Shown: positions 34,848-43,685, counted from the first letter of the stretch. The stretch is 64,000 nucleotides of DNA from Formosa agariphila KMM 3901 (GCF_000723205.1 NZ_HG315671.1:2672452-2736451), one strand, 5' to 3'. Numbers and translations: made by a program. The notes: generated from the sequence alone by a model not told the origin.

Positions 34848-35873
34848 TTATAAACTCAAAGTAGTCATAATCGGATAATGATCGGAATACACGGCATCAT
34901 TAAAAATTTTAAATCCGTTAATATTGAAAGCATCATCAGTAAAAATAAAATCGATGCGTACAGGAAAAAATTTAAAATTAAAAGTCTTTCCAAAACCACT
35001 TCCTGCTTCTTTAAAGGTATCGTTTAAATTACCTTTAATCATTCGGTATACATAAGAACTGGCTGTATTATTTAAATCGCCTGTAATTATCATTTTGTAA
35101 TTACACTGCGCCTTATGTTCTAAAAACAATTCGGTTTGCCTTTGTTGTGTCGCAAAAGATTGACCAATACTTTTAAACAAACGTTCGGAATCTTGCTTTT
35201 TTAATTCTTCAACTTCAGGATTTATTTTTAAAGATTGTAAATGGATATTATAAACACGAATGGTATCTGCACCTTTTACAACATCTACAAAAATGGCATT
35301 ATTTGGAGTATCTGGAAACGTAACCGAGCCTTTATTAATTATAGGATGTTTAGAATAAATAGATTGACCAAACTGCTTTTGTTCACCTGCTAATTGTATG
35401 TATTTATATTTATAAAAAGAGAAATCGACACTTGCATTCTTTGGGTGAAACTCTTGAAGTGATAAAATATCGGGTTGTTCTTTTGCTACAAATTTGGAAA
35501 TCTCTAAACCAACATCTGTATCAGGAATCCAATTATAGACATTAAACATCCTAACATTATAACTCATAACACTTAAGCTATCTTCAGACGGATTTGAAGT
35601 TGAACTTGAGAATTTATAATAAGCCCCAAAACAAAAATAACCTAGAATTAAAACCAGAGCAGACAAAACCATTTGTCGCTTAAGTTTTAAAAGCCAATAT
35701 AAAACGAATAATACGTTTATTATAATTAAGAATGGAACTGTAAGTCCTAAAACAGATAAAAGTGCAAATTGTTTAGGCGGAAAAAAAGGCAAAATGTAGG
35801 ATAGCAATAATAACGTAGCTAAAATTGAATTGATGAAAAAAATAAATTTATCAATAACATTAAACTTAGCCAT
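34848..35873 (-). CDS. Endonuclease/exonuclease/phosphatase (EEP) family membrane protein
   Basis: 341 aa. Three N-terminal membrane helices (about 10-85), then an EEP-fold domain: 'LSVMSYNVRMFN', 'DILSLQEFHP' (metal-binding Glu), 'VYNIHLQS', 'MIITGDLNNTASSYVYRMI' and C-terminal 'RIDFIFTDD...SDHYPIMTTL' (catalytic Asp-His). The domain faces outward and likely cleaves a phosphodiester; the substrate is unknown. The next gene upstream, a rhomboid, ends 2 bp away. Confidence 0.9.
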   Translation of the reverse strand: MAKFNVIDKFIFFINSILATLLLLSYILPFFPPKQFALLSVLGLTVPFLIIINVLFVLYWLLKLKRQMVLSALVLILGYFCFGAYYKFSSSTSNPSEDSLSVMSYNVRMFNVYNWIPDTDVGLEISKFVAKEQPDILSLQEFHPKNASVDFSFYKYKYIQLAGEQKQFGQSIYSKHPIINKGSVTFPDTPNNAIFVDVVKGADTIRVYNIHLQSLKINPEVEELKKQDSERLFKSIGQSFATQQRQTELFLEHKAQCNYKMIITGDLNNTASSYVYRMIKGNLNDTFKEAGSGFGKTFNFKFFPVRIDFIFTDDAFNINGFKIFNDAVYSDHYPIMTTLSL

Positions 35874-35875
35874 AG

Positions 35876-36757
35876 TTATTTTCCTGCTTTAAATAGAAAG
35901 GCTTTTTCCTCTTTTGTTAAACTATCGTAACCACTTTTGCTAATTTTATCTAAGATAATATCAATACGTTTTTGCTTATTAAAAGCGTCGAATTCCTCCT
36001 TTTTAAACCCAGCCATCTTTTTATCGGCTTGTTTTTTATGAACGGTTTTAAGTGGCGACTTCTTGGTTTTAGAAAACCAGCCTGTAACCTGATCTACAAT
36101 AGATTCAAACCCTTTACCAATATCTACACCTTTCTTATATTGCATGGCATAGAAAAACCCTAAAGCTGCGCCTCCAATATGTGCTAAATTTCCTCCAGCA
36201 TTGGTACCAAACAATCCTAAAACATCCATAGCAACCATAGCTGCTCCAACAATCCAGAGTTTAATATTAAATGTAAAAAAACGCAAATCCATTTGAGGCA
36301 TATACGCACACATAAATATTAAAAGTGCTCGTACTGCTGCCGAAGCTCCAACCAATCTACTTCCTGAATGAAAGACATTGGGTAATAAATTATAGCCTAA
36401 AAGAAAAACTACAGCTCCAGAAATGGCACCTAGAAAATAAATATTTATAGTTAATTTTTTACTAAACATATTTAAAAACCATTTCCCAATAAAATACAAC
36501 CACAACATATTAAATAGCATATGTATAAAATCGTAGTGTATAAAAGCATAGGTAATAAACGTCCAAGGCGTTACTAAAACTTCTGATAAATGACTTGATA
36601 ATTCAAACCATTTTAAACTAGAATGCGAGGGTAAAGTAGATGTTAGTGCTTGTAAAATAAAGCCCACAAAAAAAATAATAACGTTTACTGCTATTATCTT
36701 TTCTAACACATTTAAATGCGCTAATTTTTGTTTAATATCGTTATTGAGTGTGCTCAT
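35876..36757 (-). CDS. Rhomboid-family intramembrane serine protease
   Basis: 293 aa. Six-helix rhomboid core with 'HYDFIHMLFNMLWLYFIGKW', nucleophile region 'GSRLVGASAAVRALLIF' (G-A-S-A) and final-helix His in 'GGNLAHIGGAALGF'. A cytoplasmic tail follows (about 215-293) with 'DIILDKISKSGYDSLTKEEKAFLF', the DUF6576 motif common in Bacteroidota rhomboids. Three base pairs separate it from a second rhomboid gene. Confidence 0.93.
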   Translation of the reverse strand: MSTLNNDIKQKLAHLNVLEKIIAVNVIIFFVGFILQALTSTLPSHSSLKWFELSSHLSEVLVTPWTFITYAFIHYDFIHMLFNMLWLYFIGKWFLNMFSKKLTINIYFLGAISGAVVFLLGYNLLPNVFHSGSRLVGASAAVRALLIFMCAYMPQMDLRFFTFNIKLWIVGAAMVAMDVLGLFGTNAGGNLAHIGGAALGFFYAMQYKKGVDIGKGFESIVDQVTGWFSKTKKSPLKTVHKKQADKKMAGFKKEEFDAFNKQKRIDIILDKISKSGYDSLTKEEKAFLFKAGK

Positions 36758-36760
36758 ATA

Positions 36761-37519
36761 TTAGTCCCAACGATTTTTATTGAATTGTGTTTTTTTCCAA
36801 TACCACATAATTAAAAATCCGGTTAAAGCCCCTCCAACGTGAGCAACATAGGCTGTGTTACTCGGACTAAAAAACGACTGACCGGTAAGTGCCGAAATTA
36901 AATCTAACGCGATAATTCCAGGTATAAAATACTTCGCTTTTATAGGAATAGGCAAGAAAATCATCATTAATTTAGATTCTGGATATAACATTCCGAATGC
37001 CACCATAACTCCCATTATAGCCCCAGAAGCTCCTACCATAGTCCCATTAAACACGCTTACAAACTTACCTAATTGATCAGCATCTAACACTTGCGACCAA
37101 CGGGTATCGTACATGGCGTATCCTGAACGCAACGTTTCTAAGGTTTCTGTTGGGCTATATCCTGCGGCTTCTAAAGCTGACATTCCCGACGCATATTGAT
37201 AATAATAATAGGCCAACATTAAAATGGCGGCTCCTAAACCAGAAGACAAATAGAAAAACAGAAACTTCTTCCCTCCAAATTGCTGCTCTACAGGCGTACC
37301 AAACATCCAAAGGGCCAACATATTAAATGCGATGTGCATAAAACCACCATGCATAAACATATGTGTTAAAATTTGCCATGGCTGAAAGGCTGCATTTTTA
37401 GGAAAATACAATGCAAACCATTCGTAAAACAATTCGCCTCCACCAATGGCCATAGTCCCAATAAACATAATAACATTTATGATTATAAGGTGTTTAACTG
37501 TATCGGTAATTCTATTCAT
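36761..37519 (-). CDS. Rhomboid-family intramembrane serine protease (second copy)
   Basis: 252 aa. Helix 2 'MFMHGGFMHIAFNMLALWMFG' with the HxxxN-type His/Asn, nucleophile in 'NGTMVGASGAIMGVMVAFG' (GASGA) and catalytic His in 'NTAYVAHVGGALTGFLIM'. Lacks the DUF6576 tail of its neighbour, so the two are different subfamilies and not a recent duplication. Downstream of mutL by 21 bp, probably cotranscribed. Confidence 0.94.
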   Translation of the reverse strand: MNRITDTVKHLIIINVIMFIGTMAIGGGELFYEWFALYFPKNAAFQPWQILTHMFMHGGFMHIAFNMLALWMFGTPVEQQFGGKKFLFFYLSSGLGAAILMLAYYYYQYASGMSALEAAGYSPTETLETLRSGYAMYDTRWSQVLDADQLGKFVSVFNGTMVGASGAIMGVMVAFGMLYPESKLMMIFLPIPIKAKYFIPGIIALDLISALTGQSFFSPSNTAYVAHVGGALTGFLIMWYWKKTQFNKNRWD

Positions 37520-37540
37520 AATATCTATATTTCTATGAAT

Positions 37541-39424
37541 TTACATAAATTTTTTATCCAATTCATCGACCGTCATGGTGATAAATGTGGGTTTGTTTTT
37601 TGGCGAAACATTAGGGTCTTTACAAGCAAACAAACTATTTACTAAATGATCCTGTTCTGTTTGTGTTAAGGACTGCCCAGATTTAATAGCTAAACTTTTA
37701 GATAAAGATTTAGCCAACAAATCGGCAGCACTAAAATTAGCATCGGGAACTTCGTGCTCCACGTCGCTAATTAATTGCTCTAATATAATACTTACTTCGC
37801 TTTCTGGAACATTAATTGGCAATCCAATTATTTCGACCATTTGATTTTCAAAATTCTGAAACACAAAACCAGCATATTCTAAATCACTTTTTAGACTTAA
37901 TACAATATCGTGTTCCTGTTTCGATAATTGAATTTGAAGTGGAAATAATAACTGCTGACTTACGGTATCTTTTCCTGTAATGTATCTTAAAAAATCTTCG
38001 TAAAGAATACGTTGATGCGCTCGGTTTTGGTCGACCACCAACATCCCCGATTTTATGGCACTCAACACATATTTATTCTGTAATTGATACGAAGACTGTT
38101 TAGATGATATTTGAGAATCATCGAACAAAGACGCTGTACTTTCAACACTTTCAAATTGAATTTCACTAAAATCGTTTTGTGATTTGGTTCCCTTAGATTC
38201 CATACCAACGTATAAACTTTCCCAACTTGAAGTTGAGGCAGGTTTACGTCCAGAAAATGATGATGGTGATGATGAAGACGAAGATGTTGTGCGTGATGGT
38301 TCTACTCGAGGTTCAGTATCAAACGGGTTAAATGTTCTATCAACTTCAATTGTTGGTGTACTAGCCGATTTATTTGAATAATCGTAAGGTGTATCTAAAT
38401 TCGCGTCCCGATCAAAATCTAAAACGGGAGCAATATTAAATTGACCTAAACTATGTTTTACTGAGGCTCTTAAAATAGCATATAAAGTATGTTCGTCGTC
38501 GAACTTAATTTCCGTTTTTGTAGGATGAATATTAATATCGATGGTCTGCGGATTTACTTCTAAATTTAAGAAATAACTTGCATGTGTCCCATCTTTAATT
38601 AAACCATCGAAAGCAGCTGTAATCGCATGATTTAAATAGGCACTTTTAATGAATCTGTTGTTCACGAAAAAGAATTGTTCGCCTCTAGATTTCTTTGCAT
38701 ATTCAGGTTTACCTACAAAGCCAGAGATTTTCAACACATCGGTATCTTCATTCACAGGTACCAATTTTTCATTGGTTTTCGTTCCGAAAATATTAACAAT
38801 ACGCTGTCTGTAATTACTTTGTGGCAAATTAAAAACTTCAGAACCGTTATGGTACATCACAAAACTAATGCTTGGATGTGCTAAAGCCACACGCTGAAAT
38901 TCATCAATAATATGACGCGTTTCTACCGTATTCGATTTTAAAAAATTACGACGTGCTGGAATATTAAAAAATAAATGCTTTACGGCTATCGATGTGCCTG
39001 TTGGAGTAACTACAACATCTTGATTTACAATCTCACTTCCTTCAATAGTAATAGCTGTTCCTACTTCTTCTTGCGCTTGTTTGGTTTTTAATTCTACATG
39101 CGCAATGGCGGCAATACTGGCTAAAGCTTCTCCACGAAATCCTTTGGTATTGAGTTGGAATAAATCTTCGGCCGAACGTATTTTAGACGTTGCATGACGT
39201 TCGAAACTTAAACGCGCATCGGTAACACTCATTCCTACACCATCGTCGATAACTTGAACCAAAGTTTTACCGGCGTCTTTAACCAATAACTTTATGGTTT
39301 CTGCTTTGGCATCTATAGCATTTTCTAAAAGTTCTTTAACTACTGAAGCTGGCCGTTGTACTACCTCGCCCGCTGCTATTTGATTTGCAACATGGTCTGG
39401 TAAAAGTTGAATAATATCTGCCAT
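37541..39424 (-). CDS. mutL: DNA mismatch repair protein MutL
   Basis: 627 aa. GHKL ATPase (about 1-330): 'IAAGEVVQRPASVVKELLENAIDA', 'IDDGVGMS', 'TKGFRGEALASIA'. A Ser-rich linker (about 345-425) includes an eight-Ser/Pro run. The C-terminal dimerisation domain (about 440-620) reads 'LVVDQNRAHQRILYEDFL' where endonuclease MutLs have DQHA(x)2E(x)4E, so the metal-binding motif is broken (His to Asn, Glu to Gln). It couples MutS mismatch recognition to downstream steps; strand incision activity is doubtful. Confidence 0.96.
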   Translation of the reverse strand: MADIIQLLPDHVANQIAAGEVVQRPASVVKELLENAIDAKAETIKLLVKDAGKTLVQVIDDGVGMSVTDARLSFERHATSKIRSAEDLFQLNTKGFRGEALASIAAIAHVELKTKQAQEEVGTAITIEGSEIVNQDVVVTPTGTSIAVKHLFFNIPARRNFLKSNTVETRHIIDEFQRVALAHPSISFVMYHNGSEVFNLPQSNYRQRIVNIFGTKTNEKLVPVNEDTDVLKISGFVGKPEYAKKSRGEQFFFVNNRFIKSAYLNHAITAAFDGLIKDGTHASYFLNLEVNPQTIDINIHPTKTEIKFDDEHTLYAILRASVKHSLGQFNIAPVLDFDRDANLDTPYDYSNKSASTPTIEVDRTFNPFDTEPRVEPSRTTSSSSSSPSSFSGRKPASTSSWESLYVGMESKGTKSQNDFSEIQFESVESTASLFDDSQISSKQSSYQLQNKYVLSAIKSGMLVVDQNRAHQRILYEDFLRYITGKDTVSQQLLFPLQIQLSKQEHDIVLSLKSDLEYAGFVFQNFENQMVEIIGLPINVPESEVSIILEQLISDVEHEVPDANFSAADLLAKSLSKSLAIKSGQSLTQTEQDHLVNSLFACKDPNVSPKNKPTFITMTVDELDKKFM

Positions 39425-39714
39425 TATGTATTTGGAAGGAATATGGATAAATCGAATTCTATAATAAATAGAAAAATAAGAACTAGAATAGCAATGATAA
39501 TCAGGATACGACGATTTGCAGAGCGATCTGGAGATTCTTTTAACTCTCCAAATGCATTTTCAAATTTAGATTTTATTCCTCCAGTTGGCCCAACGGTTTT
39601 TCTAAAATCGTCGAACTTATGTTTCATTTCAAACGGACTGCCCTCGCCTTCATTTTTAAAATGCCGAGGTGTGTACGTAAATTTTTTATTTTTTCTGGTT
39701 TTAAAAATCCCCAT
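39424..39714 (-). CDS. Small conserved flavobacterial membrane protein (often mislabelled riboflavin synthase beta)
   Basis: 96 aa. Basic N-terminus 'FKTRKNKKFTYTPRHF', charged linker, and one C-terminal membrane helix (about 70-88, 'RILIIIAILVLIFLFIIEF'). Its start shares one base with the mutL start region end (ATG overlap), so the genes are coupled. No riboflavin-synthase motif is present; database labels to that effect come from neighbourhood with ribH. Function unknown. Confidence 0.8.
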   Translation of the reverse strand: MGIFKTRKNKKFTYTPRHFKNEGEGSPFEMKHKFDDFRKTVGPTGGIKSKFENAFGELKESPDRSANRRILIIIAILVLIFLFIIEFDLSIFLPNT

Positions 39715-39722
39715 AATTCTTA

Positions 39723-39941
39723 CTACAATTCATAATTACTTAATACATACCATAAAACAATCACCAAAATAAAAATGATTAACCATCCTGTTAAACGCAT
39801 TCCGTTTTTATTTTGATGCTTTCGTGTTTGTTTAATTTCATCCCATTTATTAGACATTTCGTTGGAAGGTTTCACCTCTTCATCCTGAAATTTAGGCTTA
39901 TAATTAAACGATTTGTTTTTACGCTGATTAAATAAATTCAC
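39723..39941 (-). CDS. Small membrane protein related to the downstream neighbour
   Basis: 72 aa. 'NLFNQRKNKSFNYKPKF' parallels 'GIFKTRKNKKFTYTPRHF' of the next gene, followed by a short polar linker and a C-terminal helix (about 48-68). The two are 8 bp apart and likely an old tandem duplication. Function unknown. Confidence 0.75.
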   Translation of the reverse strand: MNLFNQRKNKSFNYKPKFQDEEVKPSNEMSNKWDEIKQTRKHQNKNGMRLTGWLIIFILVIVLWYVLSNYEL

Positions 39942-40149
39942 TATTTAAAAACTAGTCTTTGTTAATCACCAAATGTACTTAAAATTGAGAAGAAAGTCGA
40001 ATTCGCATTCTAAAAAAATGTTAACAAAAGTCTAGTAAACAGTAGATGTTAAGTTTTAAATTATACAGTATTACACCTGTAGCGCTTAAGAAATTTTATA
40101 ATTACAACTTAAATACATCTTATTAATATTGAAGCACGCAAGTGTATAA

Positions 40150-40182
40150 AATCAAAAAACGCCCTATTTAAGGACGCTTTTC
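40150..40182 (-). terminator. Terminator downstream of the thioredoxin gene
   Basis: On the minus strand AGCGTCCT pairs with AGGGCGTT (two G-T wobbles) around a TAAAT loop, followed by a T6 run. Placed 37 bp past the thioredoxin stop codon. Confidence 0.6.
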
Positions 40183-40218
40183 TTGCTATTAATCAACACT
40201 AGATATTAACCCAAAGGT

Positions 40219-40515
40219 TTAATTATCACGTTTTATTATTTGAAGTAAATCCGATTTTTGGACTACTCCAGATTGTCTCCATATTTGTTTTCCCGACTTA
40301 TATAATATTAAAGTTGGCACGCCTTTTACATTTAACTGAGACGCTAACTCTTGGTTTTTATCAACATCTATTTTAATGATGGAAACAGATTCTCCAAGAC
40401 TGTCTTTAACTTCCTTTAAAATGGGTCCCATCATTTTACATGGTCCACACCACTCGGCGAAAAAATCGACTAATACAGGTTTATCTTGTTTTATTATTTC
40501 TGAAAACCGACTCAT
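40219..40515 (-). CDS. trxA: Thioredoxin
   Basis: 98 aa, compact thioredoxin fold without signal peptide. Active site 'FFAEWCGPCKMMGPIL' (WCGPC at about residues 20-24) and cis-Pro in 'VKGVPTLILYKSG'. General cytoplasmic disulfide reductant. It lies 126 bp downstream of the persulfide dioxygenase gene on the same strand but has its own promoter, so it may supply reductant to the sulfur module. Confidence 0.95.
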   Translation of the reverse strand: MSRFSEIIKQDKPVLVDFFAEWCGPCKMMGPILKEVKDSLGESVSIIKIDVDKNQELASQLNVKGVPTLILYKSGKQIWRQSGVVQKSDLLQIIKRDN

Positions 40516-40544
40516 TTGTCATTTTTTTATTAAAATTGAGAGTG

Positions 40545-40572
40545 CAAATATACGACCTTTATATAATTGCAA
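40545..40572 (-). promoter_or_regulatory. Promoter of the thioredoxin gene
   Basis: Minus strand: TTG (40572-40570), 17 nt, TATATTTG (40552-40545), the Bacteroidota -33/-7 pattern, 30 bp before the ATG. Confidence 0.7.
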
Positions 40573-40641
40573 CACAACGATTTAACATTTATTTACATAT
40601 ACTTTTAAAACCTCTGATGCTTTACGAATACAATAATATTG

Positions 40642-42054
40642 TTATTTTTTTAAGGTAGACGGACAAACAAAATCTGTTAATGGAATTCCCACTTCACGGA
40701 TAGCTTTCATACCTCCTTCAACATCTATTAGATTATGAAATCCACGACTTTTTAAAATTGAAGCTGCAATTACCGAACGGTAGCCTCCTGCACAATGCAC
40801 ATAAAACGGTTCGTCTTTTGGAATTTCAGATAAATAATCATTTATAAACTCTAGAGAAGCATTTTTAGCATTATCGATATGTTCTGAAGCATATTCCGAA
40901 TCTTTTCTAACATCAAAAACATGTAATGTATCCTGTTCTAATCTCGATTTAAAAGTTTCTGCTGTAATAGACGAAATAGCATCAAACTCCTTACCTGCAG
41001 TTTTCCAAGCATCGAAACCACCTTCTAAATAGCCCAATGTATTATCGAATCCAACTCGAGACAAACGAATTACGGCTTCTTCTTCCATCCCTGGATCTGT
41101 TACCAATAAAATAGGTTGCTTGGTATCTTTTATTAAAGCCCCTACCCATGGTGCAAACCCCCCAGCTAATCCAATAAAAATAGAACGTGGAATATGTCCT
41201 TTTATATAATCGTTTTGATGGCGTACATCTAAAACTAGAGCCTCAACAGTATTGGCTACGGTTTCAAACTCATCTGGATTTAAGGCTTTAGTTCCTTTTT
41301 CAATCACAGTATCAATATTATCGTAACCTTCTTTATTCATTTTTACATTTAAAGGAAAATAATGTGGAGGCGGTGCTAAACCGTCTGTAACTTCCTTAAT
41401 AAATTCAGCTTTTGTCATATCTGCACGCAAAGCGTAATTCATTTGTTTCTGATTTCCTAAGGTATCCACCGTTTCCTTCATCATGTTTTTTCCACAAGCC
41501 GAACCTGCACCATGCCCAGGATATACAATAACATCGTTGGCTAGAGGCATGATTTTAGTACGTAAACTATCGTATAAAAAACCCGCTAAATCGTCTTGTG
41601 TAATATCGCCTTTTTGTGCTAAATCTGGACGTCCCACATCTCCTAAAAACAAGGTGTCTCCGCTAAAAATAGCATAATCTTTTCCACTTTCATCTTGAAG
41701 TAAGTACGTAGAACTTTCCATGGTATGCCCTGGCGTATGTAATACTTTTATAACAACGTTACCCAATTTAAATTCCTGACCGTCTTCTGCAATAATAGCA
41801 TCGAACGTAGGATTTGCTGTTGGCCCGTACACAATTGGAGCGCCACTTAATTCTGATAGCGTAACATGTCCGCTAACAAAATCGGCGTGAAAATGGGTTT
41901 CAAAAATATATTTAATTTTTGCACCTTCTTTTTCTGCACGCGCCAAATACGGTTCAACCTCACGTAATGGATCTATTATAGCCACTTCTCCTTCACTCTC
42001 AATATAATAAGCGCCTTGCGCTAAACATCCTGTATATATTTGATCTACTTTCAT
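40642..42054 (-). CDS. Persulfide dioxygenase (ETHE1-like) fused to two rhodanese domains
   Basis: 470 aa. N-terminal metallo-beta-lactamase domain (about 1-245) of the ETHE1/Blh type: 'FETHFHADFVSGHVTL', 'HTPGHTMES' and 'FSGDTLFLGDVGRPDL' carry the mono-iron ligands. Two rhodanese domains follow. The first (about 265-355) has 'LLVTDPGMEEEAV' with no catalytic Cys; the second (about 365-460) has 'PFYVHCAGGYRSVIA' with it. The enzyme oxidises glutathione or other persulfides to sulfite and can transfer sulfane sulfur. A Crp-type palindrome lies 47 bp upstream, and the TSUP transporter gene precedes it on the strand by 57 bp. Confidence 0.94.
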   Translation of the reverse strand: MKVDQIYTGCLAQGAYYIESEGEVAIIDPLREVEPYLARAEKEGAKIKYIFETHFHADFVSGHVTLSELSGAPIVYGPTANPTFDAIIAEDGQEFKLGNVVIKVLHTPGHTMESSTYLLQDESGKDYAIFSGDTLFLGDVGRPDLAQKGDITQDDLAGFLYDSLRTKIMPLANDVIVYPGHGAGSACGKNMMKETVDTLGNQKQMNYALRADMTKAEFIKEVTDGLAPPPHYFPLNVKMNKEGYDNIDTVIEKGTKALNPDEFETVANTVEALVLDVRHQNDYIKGHIPRSIFIGLAGGFAPWVGALIKDTKQPILLVTDPGMEEEAVIRLSRVGFDNTLGYLEGGFDAWKTAGKEFDAISSITAETFKSRLEQDTLHVFDVRKDSEYASEHIDNAKNASLEFINDYLSEIPKDEPFYVHCAGGYRSVIAASILKSRGFHNLIDVEGGMKAIREVGIPLTDFVCPSTLKK

Positions 42055-42100
42055 TTCGTGTATAATTTTATTTAAAATTACTAATGTTTTTATTTTTAGA

Positions 42101-42116
42101 TGTAACCTATGTTACA
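42101..42116. promoter_or_regulatory. Crp/Fnr-type operator upstream of the persulfide dioxygenase gene
   Basis: TGTAACCTATGTTACA: perfect 6-bp arms TGTAAC/GTTACA around 4 bp. It overlaps the TSUP stop codon. Its centre lies 35.5 bp upstream of the near edge of a TAATTTTA -7-like element (42080-42073), the position of a class II activator site. Confidence 0.7.
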
Positions 42117-42912
42117 TAACAAGTTCTTTAATTATAATGTAAACCCCCATGGCTAGTACAAACCATCCGAAGCCCTTTTTTAGTTTTTTTCCTGGAATAT
42201 AATTCGATAAATAACTCCCTAGAAAAATCCCCACCACAGCTATTGCTGTAAAGCTTAATAAGAATACCCAGTCGATTTCTACATTCCCGATATCGCCAAT
42301 AAACCCAATTAAAGAATTAATTGCGATAATAAACAACGATGTTCCTACGGCTTTTTTCATGGTTAAATTTCCTAAGATAATTAACGCAGGAATAATAATA
42401 AATCCGCCACCTGCACCAACTATTCCTGTAAAGAAACCAATAACTATAGCCTGATTAAAAATTAAAATATTACTTAATTTTCTAGGGCCGTTATCATGGT
42501 GTTTATCTTTACTCGGTTTTAACATACTTACAGAGGCAACCACCATCATGATAGCAAACATGACCATGATAAAAATGTCTTTAGTAACTACAAAACTCCC
42601 GATGTGAAAGATAGATTCTGGTATGGCCGGAATTATAAATTTACGGGTTATATACACCATTGAAAATGCTGGAATTGCAAATACAGCGGCGATTTTTAAA
42701 TCGACTAAACCTTTCTGAAAATTTTTAAACGCACCAAAACTAGACGATACTCCAACTATAAATAACGAATATGCTGTTGCCGTTACAGGGTTTAACATTA
42801 ATAGATAAACCAAAATAGGAACAGTTAAAATAGAACCTCCTCCACCTGTTAATCCTAAAACCAAACCAACAACCAAAGCGCCTATAAAACCAAATAATTG
42901 AGCAATATCCAT
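42112..42912 (-). CDS. TSUP (TauE/SafE) family transporter
   Basis: 266 aa with about eight membrane helices. The duplicated family motif is visible: 'GLVLGLTGGGGSILTVPILVYLL' near residue 17 and 'GFFTGIVGAGGGFIIIPALIILGN' near residue 160. TSUP proteins export or import sulfite, sulfolactate and similar anions. Next to a sulfite-producing persulfide dioxygenase it most likely exports sulfite or thiosulfate. It carries its own Crp-type site and -7 element. Confidence 0.92.
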   Translation of the reverse strand: MDIAQLFGFIGALVVGLVLGLTGGGGSILTVPILVYLLMLNPVTATAYSLFIVGVSSSFGAFKNFQKGLVDLKIAAVFAIPAFSMVYITRKFIIPAIPESIFHIGSFVVTKDIFIMVMFAIMMVVASVSMLKPSKDKHHDNGPRKLSNILIFNQAIVIGFFTGIVGAGGGFIIIPALIILGNLTMKKAVGTSLFIIAINSLIGFIGDIGNVEIDWVFLLSFTAIAVVGIFLGSYLSNYIPGKKLKKGFGWFVLAMGVYIIIKELVM

Positions 42913-42926
42913 ATCTAAACTTTAGA

Positions 42927-42934
42927 CAAATGTA
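42927..42934 (-). promoter_or_regulatory. -7 element of the TSUP gene promoter
   Basis: TACATTTG on the minus strand matches TAnnTTTG. No good -33 TTG is at the usual distance; instead the Crp-type palindrome is centred about 36.5 bp upstream of its near edge, consistent with activator dependence. Confidence 0.6.
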
Positions 42935-42955
42935 ATACTAAGCTTAAGTTATAGA

Positions 42956-42971
42956 AGTAACATTAGTTACA
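42956..42971. promoter_or_regulatory. Crp/Fnr-type operator upstream of the TSUP gene
   Basis: AGTAACATTAGTTACA: arms GTAAC/GTTAC around 4 bp, the same 16-bp pattern as at 42101-42116. The adjacent Crp/Fnr gene (43053-43685) is the obvious regulator. Confidence 0.7.
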
Positions 42972-43052
42972 ATGAAATTTAGAATCTTTTTCTTAAGCTT
43001 GTTTTGTGTAGTGAAAAACGTACTCTAAAAAATTTAGAATGTACTTTTAATT

Positions 43053-43685
43053 TTATAAATCTAATAAATGAATCTGATTTCTATTAAGCTTTAAGTGGCC
43101 ATTGTTTTCTAGCTTTTTAAGTAATCTAGAAATAACAACTCGCGATGTATGAAGATCTTGAGCAATATCTTGGTGCGTTACCGAAATGATTTCATTATGA
43201 TTAACCATGGCTTTATCTTTTAAATATTTTAGCAGGCGCTCGTCCATTTTTAAAAAGGCAATGGTATCTATAGATTCTAATAACTCTACAGTACGCTCAT
43301 GATAACTCTGAAGAATAAAGTTTTGCCAACTTTTATATTTCCCCATCCATTCTCCCATTTTTTCTACAGGTACCATAATAAGTGTTGCAGGCGTTTCGGC
43401 AATTGCTCGTATTTCGCTTTTAGAATTTCCCATACAACAAGATATACTCATGGTACAGGTATCGCCTTGTTCAATAAAATATAATAGCAATTCGTCTCCA
43501 TCTTCATCTTCTCTTAAAATTTTAAGAGCACCACTTATTAATAATGGCATATGAGAAATAGTCTGACCAATATCCATAAGCACGAATCCTTCGGGAACGG
43601 CTTTAAACAATCCGCATTGGTTAACCTCTTGAAGTAATTCATTTTCAAATAAATATCCGTAATGTCTTTGCAACGCTTCAATCAT
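43053..43685 (-). CDS. Crp/Fnr family regulator of the sulfur module
   Basis: 210 aa. Cyclic-nucleotide-binding-like beta-roll (about 15-125) without the Arg/Ser phosphate cassette typical of cAMP binders, and a C-terminal HTH (about 150-205: 'ISVTHQDIAQDLHTSRVVISRLLKKLE'). The effector domain carries 'QGDTCTMSISCCMGNSKSEIRAIA', three Cys that could sense persulfide or redox state. Located next to two Crp-type palindromes that control the TSUP and persulfide dioxygenase genes. A different palindrome, ATTAC-N4-GTAAT at 43715-43728, lies before its own start. Confidence 0.88.
   Translation of the reverse strand: MIEALQRHYGYLFENELLQEVNQCGLFKAVPEGFVLMDIGQTISHMPLLISGALKILREDEDGDELLLYFIEQGDTCTMSISCCMGNSKSEIRAIAETPATLIMVPVEKMGEWMGKYKSWQNFILQSYHERTVELLESIDTIAFLKMDERLLKYLKDKAMVNHNEIISVTHQDIAQDLHTSRVVISRLLKKLENNGHLKLNRNQIHLLDL

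Noticed and set aside
39424..39714. Annotation as riboflavin synthase beta subunit
   Set aside because: The sequence is a small tail-anchored membrane protein without any lumazine/riboflavin synthase motif; the label comes from gene neighbourhood.
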